Below, piece after piece: positions 50,495 to 59,926 of a stretch of DNA of 64,000 nucleotides. Numbering within the stretch: position 1 is the first letter of the stretch; every line of letters starts with the position of its first letter. Position numbers and translations under genes: made by a program. The stretch comes from Acidisoma sp. PAMC 29798 (GTDB taxonomy: Bacteria; Pseudomonadota; Alphaproteobacteria; Acetobacterales; Acetobacteraceae): positions 1,116,001 to 1,180,000 of the forward strand of contig NZ_CP126994.1 in assembly GCF_030252425.1 (NCBI RefSeq), written 5' to 3'. The notes beneath the pieces were generated by a model. The model was not told where the DNA came from and did no database searches. It saw nothing but the letters and a program-made list of their open reading frames with translations.

Positions 50495-52630
50495 GTGAGT
50501 GAAAACGTCCTCACGCATCTTGGCCTCCCGGCTTTCGCGCGCCTCAGCCTCTTCGTCCGTGCGCCGTTGGAGCTTTGGATCGCGGCCGAGCGCGGCCGTT
50601 TCCTGCCCTGGCTACCAGTCTTCATCGGCGTGGGCGTGCTGCTGTTCTTCGCGCCCGCACGCGAACCGGCACCTTGGCTTGGTCCGCTCATCGTCGTGAT
50701 CGCGCTACCACCGGTCCTGCTCGGCTGGAACCGCCAGCTCGGCCGCGCCGCCGGCCTCGCGCTGCTGGCGCTCGCGCTCGGCTTTGCCTCCGCCAGCCTG
50801 CGCACGCACGGCCTGCCGCCGATGCCCGATCTGCCGCGCTATGCGGTCATCGCCTCGGGCACGGTGACGGCCGTCGAACCCCTGCCGACCGGCCGCCGCA
50901 TGGTGCTGAGTGCAGTGCGTCTGGGGGATGACGCGCCGATGCTTCGGCGCTTGCGGGTCAGGATACGCGGCACCGACCAGCAAAGCCTGATGCCCGGCGA
51001 CCATGTCACCGTGCGTGCCCTGATCCGACCTCCCTTCGCGCCCACCTATCCCGGCGGCTGGGATTTGCGGCGGGACGAGTTTTTTGCGGGCCTCGCCGGT
51101 GGCGGCTTCGCCCTTGGGCCGGTTCAGCTTGCGGAGAGAGCAACCACCTCCGGCATCGCCGCGCGCTGGCAGCGATTCCGGGAAGGGGTCGCCGCCCGCA
51201 TCATGGCGGTGGTGCCGGGTGCTGCGGGCGCCGTCGCCGCGACCTTGCTCACCGGCATCAACACCGCCATTTCGCCCGCCGACCGCACGGCCTTCGCGAC
51301 CGCCGGCCTCGCGCATATCCTCGCCGTCGCCGGGCTGCATATCGGCATCGTCATGAGCACGGTCTTTGTCGCCGTGCGCTTCGCCCTCGCGCAGTCTGAA
51401 TGGGCGGCGCTGCGGTGGCGGATCAAGGAGATGGCGGGCATCGCCGCCATTCTCGTCGGCGCCTTCTATATGGCGATGACGGGCATGCACCTGCCCATCA
51501 TCCGCAGCTTCATCATGGCGAGCCTGGTGACGGTCGGGCTGCTCGCGGGCAGGCGGGCGATTTCCATGCGCGGCCTCGGCCTTGCCGCGACCTTGCTCAT
51601 GCTGTTCCAGCCCGAAGCCGTCGCGGCAGTGAGCTTCCAGATGAGTTTCTCAGCCGTTCTTGTTCTCGTGGCGGGGTACGAGGCGCTGCAATCCGCGCAG
51701 TTCGACGCCTTCGCGCATCATGACGGCCTGCTCGGCTGGCTGCGGCGGGATCTGACGCTGGTCGCCGTCACCAGCTTTCTCGCCGCCGCCGCCACGGCGC
51801 CTTTCGTCGCCTATCATTTCGGCCAGGTGCAGATCTACTCCGTGCTCGCGAATATGCTCGCGGTGCCGCTGGCCACCTTCTGGGTGTTGCCCTGCGGCCT
51901 CGCGGCCCTGCTGCTGATGCCGCTGCATCTCGGCTTTCTGGCGCTGCGGCCCATGGGCTGGGGTTGCGACCTGCTGCTCATCGTCGCCCGCACGGTCGCG
52001 CGGCTGCCGGCCGCGACGATCTCCGTACCGCCCGAGCCGCTCTCCGGTCTATGCATGGCGAGCTTAGGGCTGATCTGGCTTTGCCTGTGGCGGACGCGGC
52101 TGCGCCTTCTGGGCGTCGTGCCCCTGATACTCGGTGTCATCGTCATGCCTATCCTGACCCCGCCCGCACCGGACATCCTGATTTCACCGGATCTGCGGAT
52201 CATCGCTTTTCGCACGCGGCATGCCGTCTATCTGGAGCAGAAGGGGCACGATGATTTCACGCTCGGCGAATGGCGCAGGTTCTTCGGCAACCGGCCCGTG
52301 GTGCCTCTGCCGCGTGACGACGCAACAGCGCAAAGCGGCGTGCTTTGCACGACCGACGGCTGTCTGTTCCTCGCCACCGGCGCGCTGCTGTGGCGCGCTG
52401 GCATGCCGCCCGCACGCTGCGACGGTGTCACGGTCATCGTGACGGCCGGATACCTCCGCCCGCCGGACGGACGCGATTGCCTGGGCGTGCCCATTATCGA
52501 TCGCGACCGTATCCAGGCCAGCGACGCCATTATGGTCCGCATCCGCAATCACCATGCCGATATCATTGCGGATCGGCCGTCCAGGGGAACCTGGCCGTGG
52601 ATCCCGTCCGATCAGGATAATGCTCCCTGA
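50495..52630 (+). CDS. comEC: ComEC/Rec2 family competence channel
   Basis: 711 aa polytopic membrane protein that carries single-stranded DNA into the cytoplasm during natural transformation. It starts at GTG 50495. An N-terminal DUF4131-type region with several TM helices is followed by the Competence domain: VAATLLTGINTAISPADRTA, GLAHILAVAGLHIGIVMSTV and MTGMHLPIIRSFIMASL. The C-terminal domain (from about residue 550) keeps the outline of the metallo-beta-lactamase-like part but lacks an HxHxDH motif, as is usual in alphaproteobacteria. dprA in the same window fits a competence role. Confidence 0.9.
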   Translation: MSENVLTHLGLPAFARLSLFVRAPLELWIAAERGRFLPWLPVFIGVGVLLFFAPAREPAPWLGPLIVVIALPPVLLGWNRQLGRAAGLALLALALGFASASLRTHGLPPMPDLPRYAVIASGTVTAVEPLPTGRRMVLSAVRLGDDAPMLRRLRVRIRGTDQQSLMPGDHVTVRALIRPPFAPTYPGGWDLRRDEFFAGLAGGGFALGPVQLAERATTSGIAARWQRFREGVAARIMAVVPGAAGAVAATLLTGINTAISPADRTAFATAGLAHILAVAGLHIGIVMSTVFVAVRFALAQSEWAALRWRIKEMAGIAAILVGAFYMAMTGMHLPIIRSFIMASLVTVGLLAGRRAISMRGLGLAATLLMLFQPEAVAAVSFQMSFSAVLVLVAGYEALQSAQFDAFAHHDGLLGWLRRDLTLVAVTSFLAAAATAPFVAYHFGQVQIYSVLANMLAVPLATFWVLPCGLAALLLMPLHLGFLALRPMGWGCDLLLIVARTVARLPAATISVPPEPLSGLCMASLGLIWLCLWRTRLRLLGVVPLILGVIVMPILTPPAPDILISPDLRIIAFRTRHAVYLEQKGHDDFTLGEWRRFFGNRPVVPLPRDDATAQSGVLCTTDGCLFLATGALLWRAGMPPARCDGVTVIVTAGYLRPPDGRDCLGVPIIDRDRIQASDAIMVRIRNHHADIIADRPSRGTWPWIPSDQDNAP

Positions 52631-52714
52631 GACCTCATGACGGGCTTGGCATATGCCCAGGAAGCGAACAATACTTCGCGCCGAAGGATGCAGGGACATC
52701 CGAGGCGGAAACGA

Positions 52715-53689
52715 ATGAGCGAAAGACTGGCCTTGGAAACAAGGTCGCAACAGGGAATGAGATTGGAGCAGGCCGCGCGTGCCGCCTGGCTCTACTATGT
52801 CGGCCGGCGCACGCAGGATGAGGTGGCGGGTCAACTCAACATCTCTCGTCAGGCGGCGCAGCGTCTGATTTCACTGGCCTTGACCGAAAAGCTGATCAAA
52901 TTCCGATTCGATCACGAAATCGGCCCGTGCATGGAAGCGGGGGACGCCTTGTCCCGGCGCTTCAACCTCTCTCTGTGTGAAGTCGTGCCGACCATGGGCA
53001 GTGCGAAAAGCACCTTGGGATCGATCGCCATCGCCGGCGCTCAGTTCCTGGAGAAATGGCTGTCTCAGCGGGCGCCCATCATCCTGGGCATTGGCACGGG
53101 CCGCACACTGCGCGCGATTGCAAATGAGCTGTCACCGATGACCGCACCGCAGCATAAAGTGTTTTCGCTGTGCGGCAGCATTCTGCCCATGGGTCGCGCC
53201 ATTGCGCTCGACCCGGTCTTGCGAATCGCTGAACGGTCCGGTGCGCAATGTTTTTCTTTGCCCAGCCCGGTGATCGCCGCGACAATCGAGGAGCGTGACG
53301 TGCTGCAGAAACAGCAGCCCTACGCCACTATGCGAGACCTGCTGCCCCAGGCGCGCTGCATGCTGGTCGGGATTGGCGCTGTCGCCTGGCAGGGTTCGTT
53401 GCATAGCGACGGTTGCGTGTCGGATCTGGAATTGACCGAACTGCTTGAAGGCGGTGCCGTCGGCGAGATTACCGGATGGTCTTATGACAGTTCGGGGCGG
53501 CTTCTCGATGGTCCCGTGAACGCGCGCGTGGCCGGCGTATGGCCACTTGCCTTGCAGACGAATGCGCTCCGCGTCGGCGCCGCCTTCGGTGAAAACAAGC
53601 TCGGCGCCATTCGTGCTGCCATGGACGGTGGCATGATCAACGGCCTGATTACGGACGAAGCGACGGCGGAAGCGCTTCTCGCGCCTTAA
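52715..53689 (+). CDS. SorC/DeoR-type sugar-binding transcriptional regulator
   Basis: 324 aa from ATG 52715, with GAGGCGG upstream; an earlier in-frame ATG at 52637 has no such site. The N-terminal HTH is DEVAGQLNISRQAAQRLISL, and the C-terminal sugar-binding domain shows IILGIGTGRTLRAIANEL, IGAVAWQGSL and GAVGEITGWSYDSSGRLLDG. It lies directly upstream of the polyol transport operon in the same orientation, so it is the likely local regulator, inactivated or activated by a polyol phosphate or sugar. Confidence 0.88.
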   Translation: MSERLALETRSQQGMRLEQAARAAWLYYVGRRTQDEVAGQLNISRQAAQRLISLALTEKLIKFRFDHEIGPCMEAGDALSRRFNLSLCEVVPTMGSAKSTLGSIAIAGAQFLEKWLSQRAPIILGIGTGRTLRAIANELSPMTAPQHKVFSLCGSILPMGRAIALDPVLRIAERSGAQCFSLPSPVIAATIEERDVLQKQQPYATMRDLLPQARCMLVGIGAVAWQGSLHSDGCVSDLELTELLEGGAVGEITGWSYDSSGRLLDGPVNARVAGVWPLALQTNALRVGAAFGENKLGAIRAAMDGGMINGLITDEATAEALLAP

Positions 53690-53773
53690 CCGTCGTGTAA
53701 TGCAGCGGAAAGGCCACTTGACATCTGGCCTGCGACTTGATGTTCTGCCCACCGCCTGAGCATACGCCCGACA

Positions 53774-53789
53774 CGTGACGTAGCTCACA
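53774..53789. promoter_or_regulatory. Palindrome in the polyol operon promoter region
   Basis: CGTGACGTAGCTCACA is one base from the TGTGA-N6-TCACA palindrome of CRP/FNR-type regulators. It ends 28 bp before the smoE start. A TTGACA at 53718-53723 could be a -35, but the -10 at the right distance (TGTTCT) is poor. The site could equally be an operator for the upstream SorC-type regulator. Confidence 0.35.
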
Positions 53790-53817
53790 AAATATTAGAA
53801 CGCTAAGGGAACCGGAA

Positions 53818-55125
53818 ATGCGTCTTAGAAATATCGCGGCTTACGCTGCTGTCTTGCTGTCCGGCACCTGCCTGGCAGCCCAGGCCGAAACAATCACCAT
53901 CGCGACCGTCAATAACTCCCAGATGGTCGTCATGCAGAAGCTCGCCCCCACCTGGGAGAAGAAGACCGGCAACAAGATCAACTGGGTCGTGTTGGAAGAG
54001 AACGTGCTGCGCCAGCGCGTGACCACCGACATCGCGACCCATGGTGGCCAGTTCGACATCATCACGATCGGCTCGTACGAGACGCCGATCTGGGGCAAGC
54101 AGGGCTGGCTCACCGCCGTCGGTGACATCAAGGACTACGATTACAACGACGTCTTTCCGTCGGTCCGCGCGGCGCTGAGCCAGGGTGGCAATCTCTACGC
54201 ACTGCCCTTCTATGCCGAAAGCTCCTTCACCTATTACCGCAAGGATCTCTTCGCGGCCGCCGGCCTGACCATGCCGGCCGCGCCGACCTATAAGGACATC
54301 GACGGCTTCGCCGCCAAGCTCACTGACAAGAGCAAGCAGCAATACGGCATCTGCCTTCGCGGCAAGCCGGGCTGGGGCGAGAACATGGCCTTCCTCGACA
54401 CCGTCGTGAACACCTATGGCGGTTCGTGGTTCGACATGAAGTGGAACGCACAGCTCAACAGCCAGCCTTGGCATGATGCGGTGACCTTCTACATCCACCT
54501 GCTCACCGATTACGGCCCGCCGGGCGCCAGCTCCAACGGCTTCAATGAGAATCAGGCGCTGTTCGCCACCGGCCATTGCGCCATGTGGATCGACGCCACC
54601 TCCGGCGCCGGCATGATCTATGACCCGAGCAGCAGCCAGGTCGCCGACAAGACCGCCTTCACGGCAGCCCCGGTCGACGTGACCCCGCATGGCTCGCATT
54701 GGTTCTGGTCCTGGGCGCTCGCCATCCCCAAGACCTCGACCAAGGCTGAGGTCGCCAAGGACTTTATCGGCTGGGCAACCTCCAAGGACTATATCAACCT
54801 GGTCGGCAAGGAGAATGGCTGGACCACGCTGCCCCCCGGCACGCGTATCTCCACCTATGAGAACCCCGACTATCTGAAGGCCGCGCCCTTCGCCCCTGCC
54901 GTGAAGCAGGCCATCGAAACGGCCGACCTCGACCACCCGACCCTGAACCCGGTGCCTTATACCGGCGTGCAATACGTCTCGATCCCTGAGTTCGAGTCGA
55001 TCGGCACGACGGTTGGCCAGTTGATCGCCGCCGCCCTCACCGGGCAGAGCACGGTCGATGGCGCGCTGAAGCAGGCCCAGGCCTCGGTGGTCTCCACCAT
55101 GCAGCAGGCCGGCTACACGAATTAA
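53818..55125 (+). CDS. smoE: Polyol ABC transporter substrate-binding protein
   Basis: 435 aa periplasmic protein of extracellular solute-binding family 1 (sorbitol/mannitol type). Signal peptide YAAVLLSGTCLAAQA, then ETITIATVNNSQMVVMQKLA. Typical blocks: GQFDIITIGSYETPIWGKQG, ALPFYAESSFTYYRKDLF and HWFWSWALAIPKTS. It is the first gene of smoEFGS. A terminator-like hairpin follows it, which should leave more binding protein than permease mRNA. Confidence 0.88.
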   Translation: MRLRNIAAYAAVLLSGTCLAAQAETITIATVNNSQMVVMQKLAPTWEKKTGNKINWVVLEENVLRQRVTTDIATHGGQFDIITIGSYETPIWGKQGWLTAVGDIKDYDYNDVFPSVRAALSQGGNLYALPFYAESSFTYYRKDLFAAAGLTMPAAPTYKDIDGFAAKLTDKSKQQYGICLRGKPGWGENMAFLDTVVNTYGGSWFDMKWNAQLNSQPWHDAVTFYIHLLTDYGPPGASSNGFNENQALFATGHCAMWIDATSGAGMIYDPSSSQVADKTAFTAAPVDVTPHGSHWFWSWALAIPKTSTKAEVAKDFIGWATSKDYINLVGKENGWTTLPPGTRISTYENPDYLKAAPFAPAVKQAIETADLDHPTLNPVPYTGVQYVSIPEFESIGTTVGQLIAAALTGQSTVDGALKQAQASVVSTMQQAGYTN

Positions 55126-55153
55126 AGGCACGATCAGGCCGGCGTGCGTAACG

Positions 55154-55190
55154 AACGGCCCGACGGTTCTCCGTCGGGCCGTTTACTTTT
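55154..55190 (+). terminator. Partial terminator between smoE and smoF
   Basis: Perfect 13-bp stem AACGGCCCGACGG - TTCT - CCGTCGGGCCGTT followed by TACTTTT. Strong intrinsic-terminator form. Located inside the operon, it probably attenuates transcription into the permease genes. The 86 bp to smoF hold only its GGGAGG ribosome site. Confidence 0.8.
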
Positions 55191-55276
55191 CAGGCGAGTA
55201 TCGTCCACGTGGGTGTTGTTGAAATACGCCGAACAGGCCTAAGGCCGGCGGCAGAGGTCTAAGCGGGAGGATCGTT

Positions 55277-56206
55277 ATGAGCATGGCCACGGGCGCGACG
55301 GTAAGCGACCCAGCAGCAAAGAGCGGCAGAAAGAAGAAAAAGGTCGGTGGTGGCGTCAACACCCTGCCTCTTCTCGCGCCCTCTGTCGGTCTGCTGCTGA
55401 TCTGGATGATCGTGCCTTTGGCGATGACGCTGTTCTTCGCCTTCCGGCGCTACAACCTGCTCAATCCGATGATTCACGGCTGGGCCGGCTTCAACAATTT
55501 CAAATACCTGTTGGAGGATCCGGCCCTTCTGCATTCGCTGGTGGTGTCCGTCATCCTGGTGGTCGGCGTTATCGTCATCACCATCGTGCTCGGCTCTGTC
55601 CTCGCGGCTGTCTTCTCCCAATCCTTCCCCGGCGAAGGCATCGCGCGGGTGCTGATGATCTCGCCCTTCTTCGTAATGCCGACAGTCAGCGCCCTGGTCT
55701 GGAAGAATCTGCTGATGCATCCGGTGAGCGGCCTGTTCGCCGCCATCGCGCGTTTCTTCGGATTCCAGCCGATCGATTGGTTCGGGCAGTTCCCGCTCAC
55801 CTCGATCATGATCATTCTGTGCTGGGAATGGCTGCCCTATGCGTTCCTGATTCTCTTCACCGCCCTGCAATCGATGGATGAGGAGCAGTTGGAGGCAGCG
55901 CGGCTGGACGGTGCGAGCGTCATCGACATCTTCTTCAACATCCAGCTTCCGCATCTGTCGCGCGCCATCTCGGTCACCATCATGATCGAAATGATCTTCC
56001 TGCTCGGAATTTTTGCCGAGATCTACGTGACCACGGCGGGTGGCCCCGGCTACGCGACCACCAACCTGACCTTCCTCATCTATCAGCGCGCCTTGCTCGC
56101 CTTCAACGTGGGCGGTGCGTCCGCTGCCGGCGTGATTGCGATCGTGCTCGCCAACATCGTCTCCGCCTTCCTCACGCGGAGCGTCGGCAGGAGGCTTGAG
56201 GTATGA
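55277..56206 (+). CDS. smoF: Polyol ABC transporter permease 1
   Basis: 309 aa inner-membrane permease of the MalF/UgpA type, six TM segments after a lysine-rich N-terminus (KSGRKKKKVGG). The EAA loop is EEQLEAARLDGASVIDIFFN followed by IQLPHL. SD GGGAGG 7 nt before ATG 55277 (ATG 55283 is also in frame). It overlaps smoG by ATGA. Confidence 0.9.
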   Translation: MSMATGATVSDPAAKSGRKKKKVGGGVNTLPLLAPSVGLLLIWMIVPLAMTLFFAFRRYNLLNPMIHGWAGFNNFKYLLEDPALLHSLVVSVILVVGVIVITIVLGSVLAAVFSQSFPGEGIARVLMISPFFVMPTVSALVWKNLLMHPVSGLFAAIARFFGFQPIDWFGQFPLTSIMIILCWEWLPYAFLILFTALQSMDEEQLEAARLDGASVIDIFFNIQLPHLSRAISVTIMIEMIFLLGIFAEIYVTTAGGPGYATTNLTFLIYQRALLAFNVGGASAAGVIAIVLANIVSAFLTRSVGRRLEV

Positions 56207-57030
56207 GCCACTCGGTCGCCAAGCAACGCCATTGGGTCGCGGGCACTATCGCCTGGGTCTCCGCCCTCATCATGTTCTTTCCCATCGCCTGGATGGCACT
56301 CGCCAGCTTCAAGACCGAAGTGCAGGCGGTGCAAACGCCGCCGCTGCTGTTCTTCATGCCGACCTTGGAGAATTACCGCGCCATCTTCTCCGAGGCGAAC
56401 TACCTGCTCTTCGCCGGTAATAGCGTCGCGATCTCGGTCGGTGCGACGTTTCTGACGCTGCTGGTCTCGGTGCCGGCGGCCTTCGCCATGGCCTTCTACC
56501 CGACGGCGCGCACCCGCGGCCTGCTACTGTGGATGCTATCGACCAAGATGCTGCCCGCCGTCGGCGTGCTGGTGCCGATCTATCTGCTGGTGCGCGATGC
56601 TGGGCTGCTCGACAGCCGCACATCCCTCATCATCATCAATACAATGAGCAATATGCCGATCGCGGTGTGGATGCTGTTCACCTTCTTCCGTGACCTGCCG
56701 AAGGACATCATCGAGGCGAGCCGCATCGATGGCGCCAATCTGCGGCAGGTTCTGGTGCATGTGCTGCTGCCACTGGTGCTGCCGGGCATCGCCTCCACCG
56801 GCCTGCTCTGCATCATCCTGTGCTGGAACGAGGCTTTCTGGAGCCTTAACCTCACGGCGCATAATGCGGCGCCCCTGACCGCTTTCATCGCGTCCTTCTC
56901 CGCGCCGCAGGGCCTGTTCTGGGCCAAGCTTTCCGCAGCATCAGTCCTCGCGATCGCGCCTATTCTCATCTTCGGATGGATCAGTCAGAAGCAGCTCGTG
57001 AGTGGTCTAACCTTCGGAGCAGTGAAGTGA
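56203..57030 (+). CDS. smoG: Polyol ABC transporter permease 2
   Basis: 275 aa permease of the MalG/UgpE type. Six TM helices; the EAA loop is PKDIIEASRIDGANLRQVLV followed by HVLLPLVLPGIAS. The start overlaps smoF (ATGA) and the stop overlaps the smoS GTG start (GTGA). In Rhodobacter-type operons an ATPase gene (smoK) normally comes next, but here the dehydrogenase follows directly. Confidence 0.9.
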   Translation: MSHSVAKQRHWVAGTIAWVSALIMFFPIAWMALASFKTEVQAVQTPPLLFFMPTLENYRAIFSEANYLLFAGNSVAISVGATFLTLLVSVPAAFAMAFYPTARTRGLLLWMLSTKMLPAVGVLVPIYLLVRDAGLLDSRTSLIIINTMSNMPIAVWMLFTFFRDLPKDIIEASRIDGANLRQVLVHVLLPLVLPGIASTGLLCIILCWNEAFWSLNLTAHNAAPLTAFIASFSAPQGLFWAKLSAASVLAIAPILIFGWISQKQLVSGLTFGAVK

Positions 57031-57797
57031 AGCTAGCGGGCAAAGTCGCGATCATCACCGGCGGCACGGGTGGCATCGGTCGTGCCATCGCGGCGCGGTA
57101 CGCCGATGAGGGCGCGCGGGTGGTTGTGGCTGATATGAACGAGGCCACCGCCAAGACAGTCGCGGCTGAGATCGGGCGCGACGCCATCGGCCTCGGCCTC
57201 AATGTCACGAAGCAAGAGTCGATCGACGCGATGGTTCAGGCCGTCGTCGCCCAGGCCGGGCGGATCGACATTCTGGTCAACAATGCCGGTATCTTCGAAA
57301 TGGCGCCGCTGCTGGAGATCACGCGAGACAGCTACGCCAAGCAGTTCGCCGTGAATGTCGAGGGTCTGCTGTTTACCAGCCAAGCCGTCACCCGGCAGAT
57401 GGTTGCGCAGGGCGAGGGCGGCAAGATCGTCAACTTCGCCTCCCAGGCCGGGCGCCGGGGGGAGGCGTTTGTGGCGATCTATTGCGCCTCAAAGGCGGCC
57501 GTCATCAGCCTGACACAGAGCATGGGCCTAGAACTCATCAAGTTCGGCATCAACGTCAATGGCATCGCGCCGGGCGTCGTCGATACGCCGATGTGGGACG
57601 TGGTGGACGCGCAATTTGCGAAATACCAGAATCTGCCGATTGGCGAGAAGAAGCGCCAGGTCGGTCTGGCAGTGCCTTATGGCCGCATGGGCCGTGTGGA
57701 TGATATGGTCGGCGCGGCGGTCTTCCTTGCCAGCGCTGACGCCGATTACATCGTCGCGCAGACGCTCAATGTCGATGGCGGCAACTGGATGAGCTGA
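57027..57797 (+). CDS. smoS: Sorbitol (polyol) dehydrogenase, SDR family
   Basis: 256 aa short-chain dehydrogenase from GTG 57027 (GTGA overlap with smoG, GGAGC upstream). NAD site TGGTGGIG (residues 11-18), NNAGIFE, catalytic S139, Y152 and K156 (IYCASKAA). The motifs GKIVNFASQAGRRGEAFVA, GVVDTPMWDVVDAQFAKY, NLPIGEKKRQVG and the terminal VDGGNWMS are those of SmoS/PolS. The enzyme oxidises D-sorbitol to D-fructose and galactitol to a keto-hexose. Last gene of the operon. Confidence 0.92.
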   Translation: MKLAGKVAIITGGTGGIGRAIAARYADEGARVVVADMNEATAKTVAAEIGRDAIGLGLNVTKQESIDAMVQAVVAQAGRIDILVNNAGIFEMAPLLEITRDSYAKQFAVNVEGLLFTSQAVTRQMVAQGEGGKIVNFASQAGRRGEAFVAIYCASKAAVISLTQSMGLELIKFGINVNGIAPGVVDTPMWDVVDAQFAKYQNLPIGEKKRQVGLAVPYGRMGRVDDMVGAAVFLASADADYIVAQTLNVDGGNWMS

Positions 57798-57804
57798 GGG
57801 ATTG

Positions 57805-57887
57805 ATGGATGACGCTGCGCTCATCCACCCTACGACTTGGTCACGCGGCGGTGACTCGTAGGGTGGATGAGCGAAGCGCAATCCACC
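57805..57887. repeat. REP-like palindromic element
   Basis: The arm TGGATGACGCTGCGCTCATCCACCCTACGA-type (57806-57834) is inverted against TCGTAGGGTGGATGAGCGAAGCGCAATCCACC-type (about 57856-57887), with about 21 nt between. Same family as 61310 and 63490. Between convergent smoS and the XRE regulator, where it may end both transcripts. Confidence 0.7.
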
Positions 57888-57905
57888 AAACCCACCGCAA
57901 CTTTG

Positions 57906-58769
57906 CTACCGACAATTCCCAAGCAAGCTGCGCAAATAGATCGGCATATCGGTCGGCCCCAGCTTCGCCGATCGCACGAGTTGATCGAAATGCCCGATCA
58001 GGGACCGGATATGGTCACGCGACTGCATCACCAGGTAGTTCTGACCGATATAGACCGCCGCGCGGATCGGCCCGTAGATGGTGACCGGCGCTGAATACAG
58101 CTCCAACCCATCATACAGAAACCAGCGGAACCGGGGATAAAGCTCCTCGCACAGCGCCACCAGATGCTCGATCTGCGCGCGGCGGGAATCGGCGGAAAGC
58201 CCCTGCCAGCGGCCCTCACCGCGTGAGAAGCTTTCGATGACATGCATGGCCGTCGCCGCCTCCATATCCGTTTCCGGGCGGCGCAGGTAATCGAGGCGGG
58301 AGCGCGTGATTTCGATCCGCCGCTGCGGGGAGAGGGCGATGAAGTTCCGGTATTCGAAGGCGATGACCTCCTCGGTCTTCAACACATCCGGGAAACTGCT
58401 CGGCACATGGCGGATCTTGTAGCCCGCCGCTTCCTCGTGCCAGCGCATCAGCCGCTCATCGACCGGGGAAATCGCATCCCTCTCGATGCTCAGACTGTCG
58501 GTGAGAAGACCGACCTCCTGCGCCTCGACCTCCCGCAGGCCGAGCAGCCAGTCGAGCGAGACCTGCCCCACACGAGCAATGGCGGCCACGGATTCGAGGC
58601 GGGGGAGGCGGTCATTTGCCGGCGACAGGATTTGGGACAGCGTCGAGCGATCCATGCCGACGCTTTGCGCAAAAGCGCTGTGCCCGCCAGGACTGCGGTT
58701 CATCACTTGCTGAAGTCGTTCGCGAAAGACGCGAACAAGCTCAGCGCGATCGGCGGATGTGAAGCTCAT
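57906..58769 (-). CDS. XRE-family transcriptional regulator
   Basis: 287 aa. The N-terminal HTH is GGHSAFAQSVGMDRSTLSQI (about residues 28-47) followed by NDRLPRLESVAAIARVGQVS. The long C-terminal domain (IRHVPSSFPDVLKTEEVIAF; WFLYDGLELYSAPVTIYGPI) resembles the ligand or effector domain of regulators found near alphaproteobacterial metabolic operons. Divergent from the desaturase gene across 140 bp; it may regulate that gene or itself. The ligand is unknown. Confidence 0.75.
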   Translation of the reverse strand: MSFTSADRAELVRVFRERLQQVMNRSPGGHSAFAQSVGMDRSTLSQILSPANDRLPRLESVAAIARVGQVSLDWLLGLREVEAQEVGLLTDSLSIERDAISPVDERLMRWHEEAAGYKIRHVPSSFPDVLKTEEVIAFEYRNFIALSPQRRIEITRSRLDYLRRPETDMEAATAMHVIESFSRGEGRWQGLSADSRRAQIEHLVALCEELYPRFRWFLYDGLELYSAPVTIYGPIRAAVYIGQNYLVMQSRDHIRSLIGHFDQLVRSAKLGPTDMPIYLRSLLGNCR

Positions 58770-58909
58770 GTGCGTATCAATAGCATATGGGGCGGATTAT
58801 CATCAAACGGGTTTGTTTCGGGACATTTGCAACGGAACATGCGCATTAACTACGATCACGGACTGGTATACCGCTTGAGGATCGGCTCTTGCGCGATCAC
58901 CATAAGGGT

Positions 58910-59926
58910 ATGGAACAGGCTACGAATCGCATCGCCTTCAGGTCGCACCGTCCCGCCGTGGAATGGCCGACCTGTCTGCTCGCGATCGTCATCTACGGCG
59001 GCTGGGCCGCGTTGACCTTCTTCCACGCGGCAATTCCTTGGCCCTTCCTCGTCATCGGTGGCGGCTGGTTTGTGGCCTGGCAGATGTCCTTCCAGCATGA
59101 GGTGCTGCACGGCCACCCGACGCGGTGGCGCGGGATCAATGACGCCCTCGGCTTTCCGCCGCTAACGCTGTGGCTGCCCTATATGGTCTACCGCCGCATG
59201 CATCTGCGCCATCATCGGGACGAGCATCTCACCGATCCGCTGGAAGACCCCGAAACCTATTATCTGACACCCGAGCGTTTCGGGCGCATGGGGTCGCCGG
59301 CGCGCGCCTTCCTGCGCTTCCGCAATACCTTCCTCGGTCGCATCACCGTGGGCGCCGTGCGCAGCATCCTCCTGTTTCTGTGGAGCGAGGGGAAGCGTTG
59401 CCTGCGTGGCGACCGCGTTGCGCTCCGCATCTGGATGCCGCATCTGCTGGGGGTCGCTGTCATCCTCGCCTGGGTCATCGGCGTCTGCGGCATGTCGCTC
59501 GGCGCCTATATCCTATTCTTCGTCCTCCCCAGCCGGTCGCTTGCCCTGATCCGCTCCTTCGCCGAGCATCGGGCGGCGGAGACCCATGCGGAGCGCACGG
59601 CGATCGTCGAGAACGCGCCGATCCTCGGGTTGCTGTTTCTCTACAACAACCTTCACGCCGTGCATCACGGGCGGCCGGGCCTGCCCTGGTATCGCATCCC
59701 GGCCCACTATCGCGCCAATCGTGCAGCCATTATCGCGGCCAATGGGGGCCTCGTTTACAATGGCTATTGGGACGTCGTTCGCCACTTCGCCCTGACGCCG
59801 CATCATGAGGGCGTCCATCCGGGCCATGATGCGCCGCGCGCCCCGCTGCCCAGCCGGTCGCGTCAGATGAGGTCGGGATATCCCAAGGCGGCTGCACCCT
59901 CTTCCAAGGCCAAAATTGCTTCATAA
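58910..59926 (+). CDS. Fatty acid desaturase family protein
   Basis: 338 aa from ATG 58910 (a TTG seven codons upstream is less likely). Histidine boxes: HEVLH (63-67), HLRHH (98-102) and HAVHH (249-253), with hydrophobic helices before and between. The short spacing and the RSFAEHRAAETHAERTAIVE segment resemble beta-carotene ketolase/hydroxylase-like and other non-lipid members, so the substrate is open. Its 3' end overlaps the convergent PhnD-like gene by 64 nt. Confidence 0.78.
   Translation: MEQATNRIAFRSHRPAVEWPTCLLAIVIYGGWAALTFFHAAIPWPFLVIGGGWFVAWQMSFQHEVLHGHPTRWRGINDALGFPPLTLWLPYMVYRRMHLRHHRDEHLTDPLEDPETYYLTPERFGRMGSPARAFLRFRNTFLGRITVGAVRSILLFLWSEGKRCLRGDRVALRIWMPHLLGVAVILAWVIGVCGMSLGAYILFFVLPSRSLALIRSFAEHRAAETHAERTAIVENAPILGLLFLYNNLHAVHHGRPGLPWYRIPAHYRANRAAIIAANGGLVYNGYWDVVRHFALTPHHEGVHPGHDAPRAPLPSRSRQMRSGYPKAAAPSSKAKIAS

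Noticed and set aside
48436-50502. Long plus-strand open frame (688 codons) opposite pyrB and gltX
   Set aside because: Shadow of conserved genes; arginine/glutamine/histidine-rich composition typical of antisense frames.
53803-55131. Minus-strand frame of 442 codons opposite smoE
   Set aside because: Fully inside the coding span of a clear binding-protein gene; no family match.
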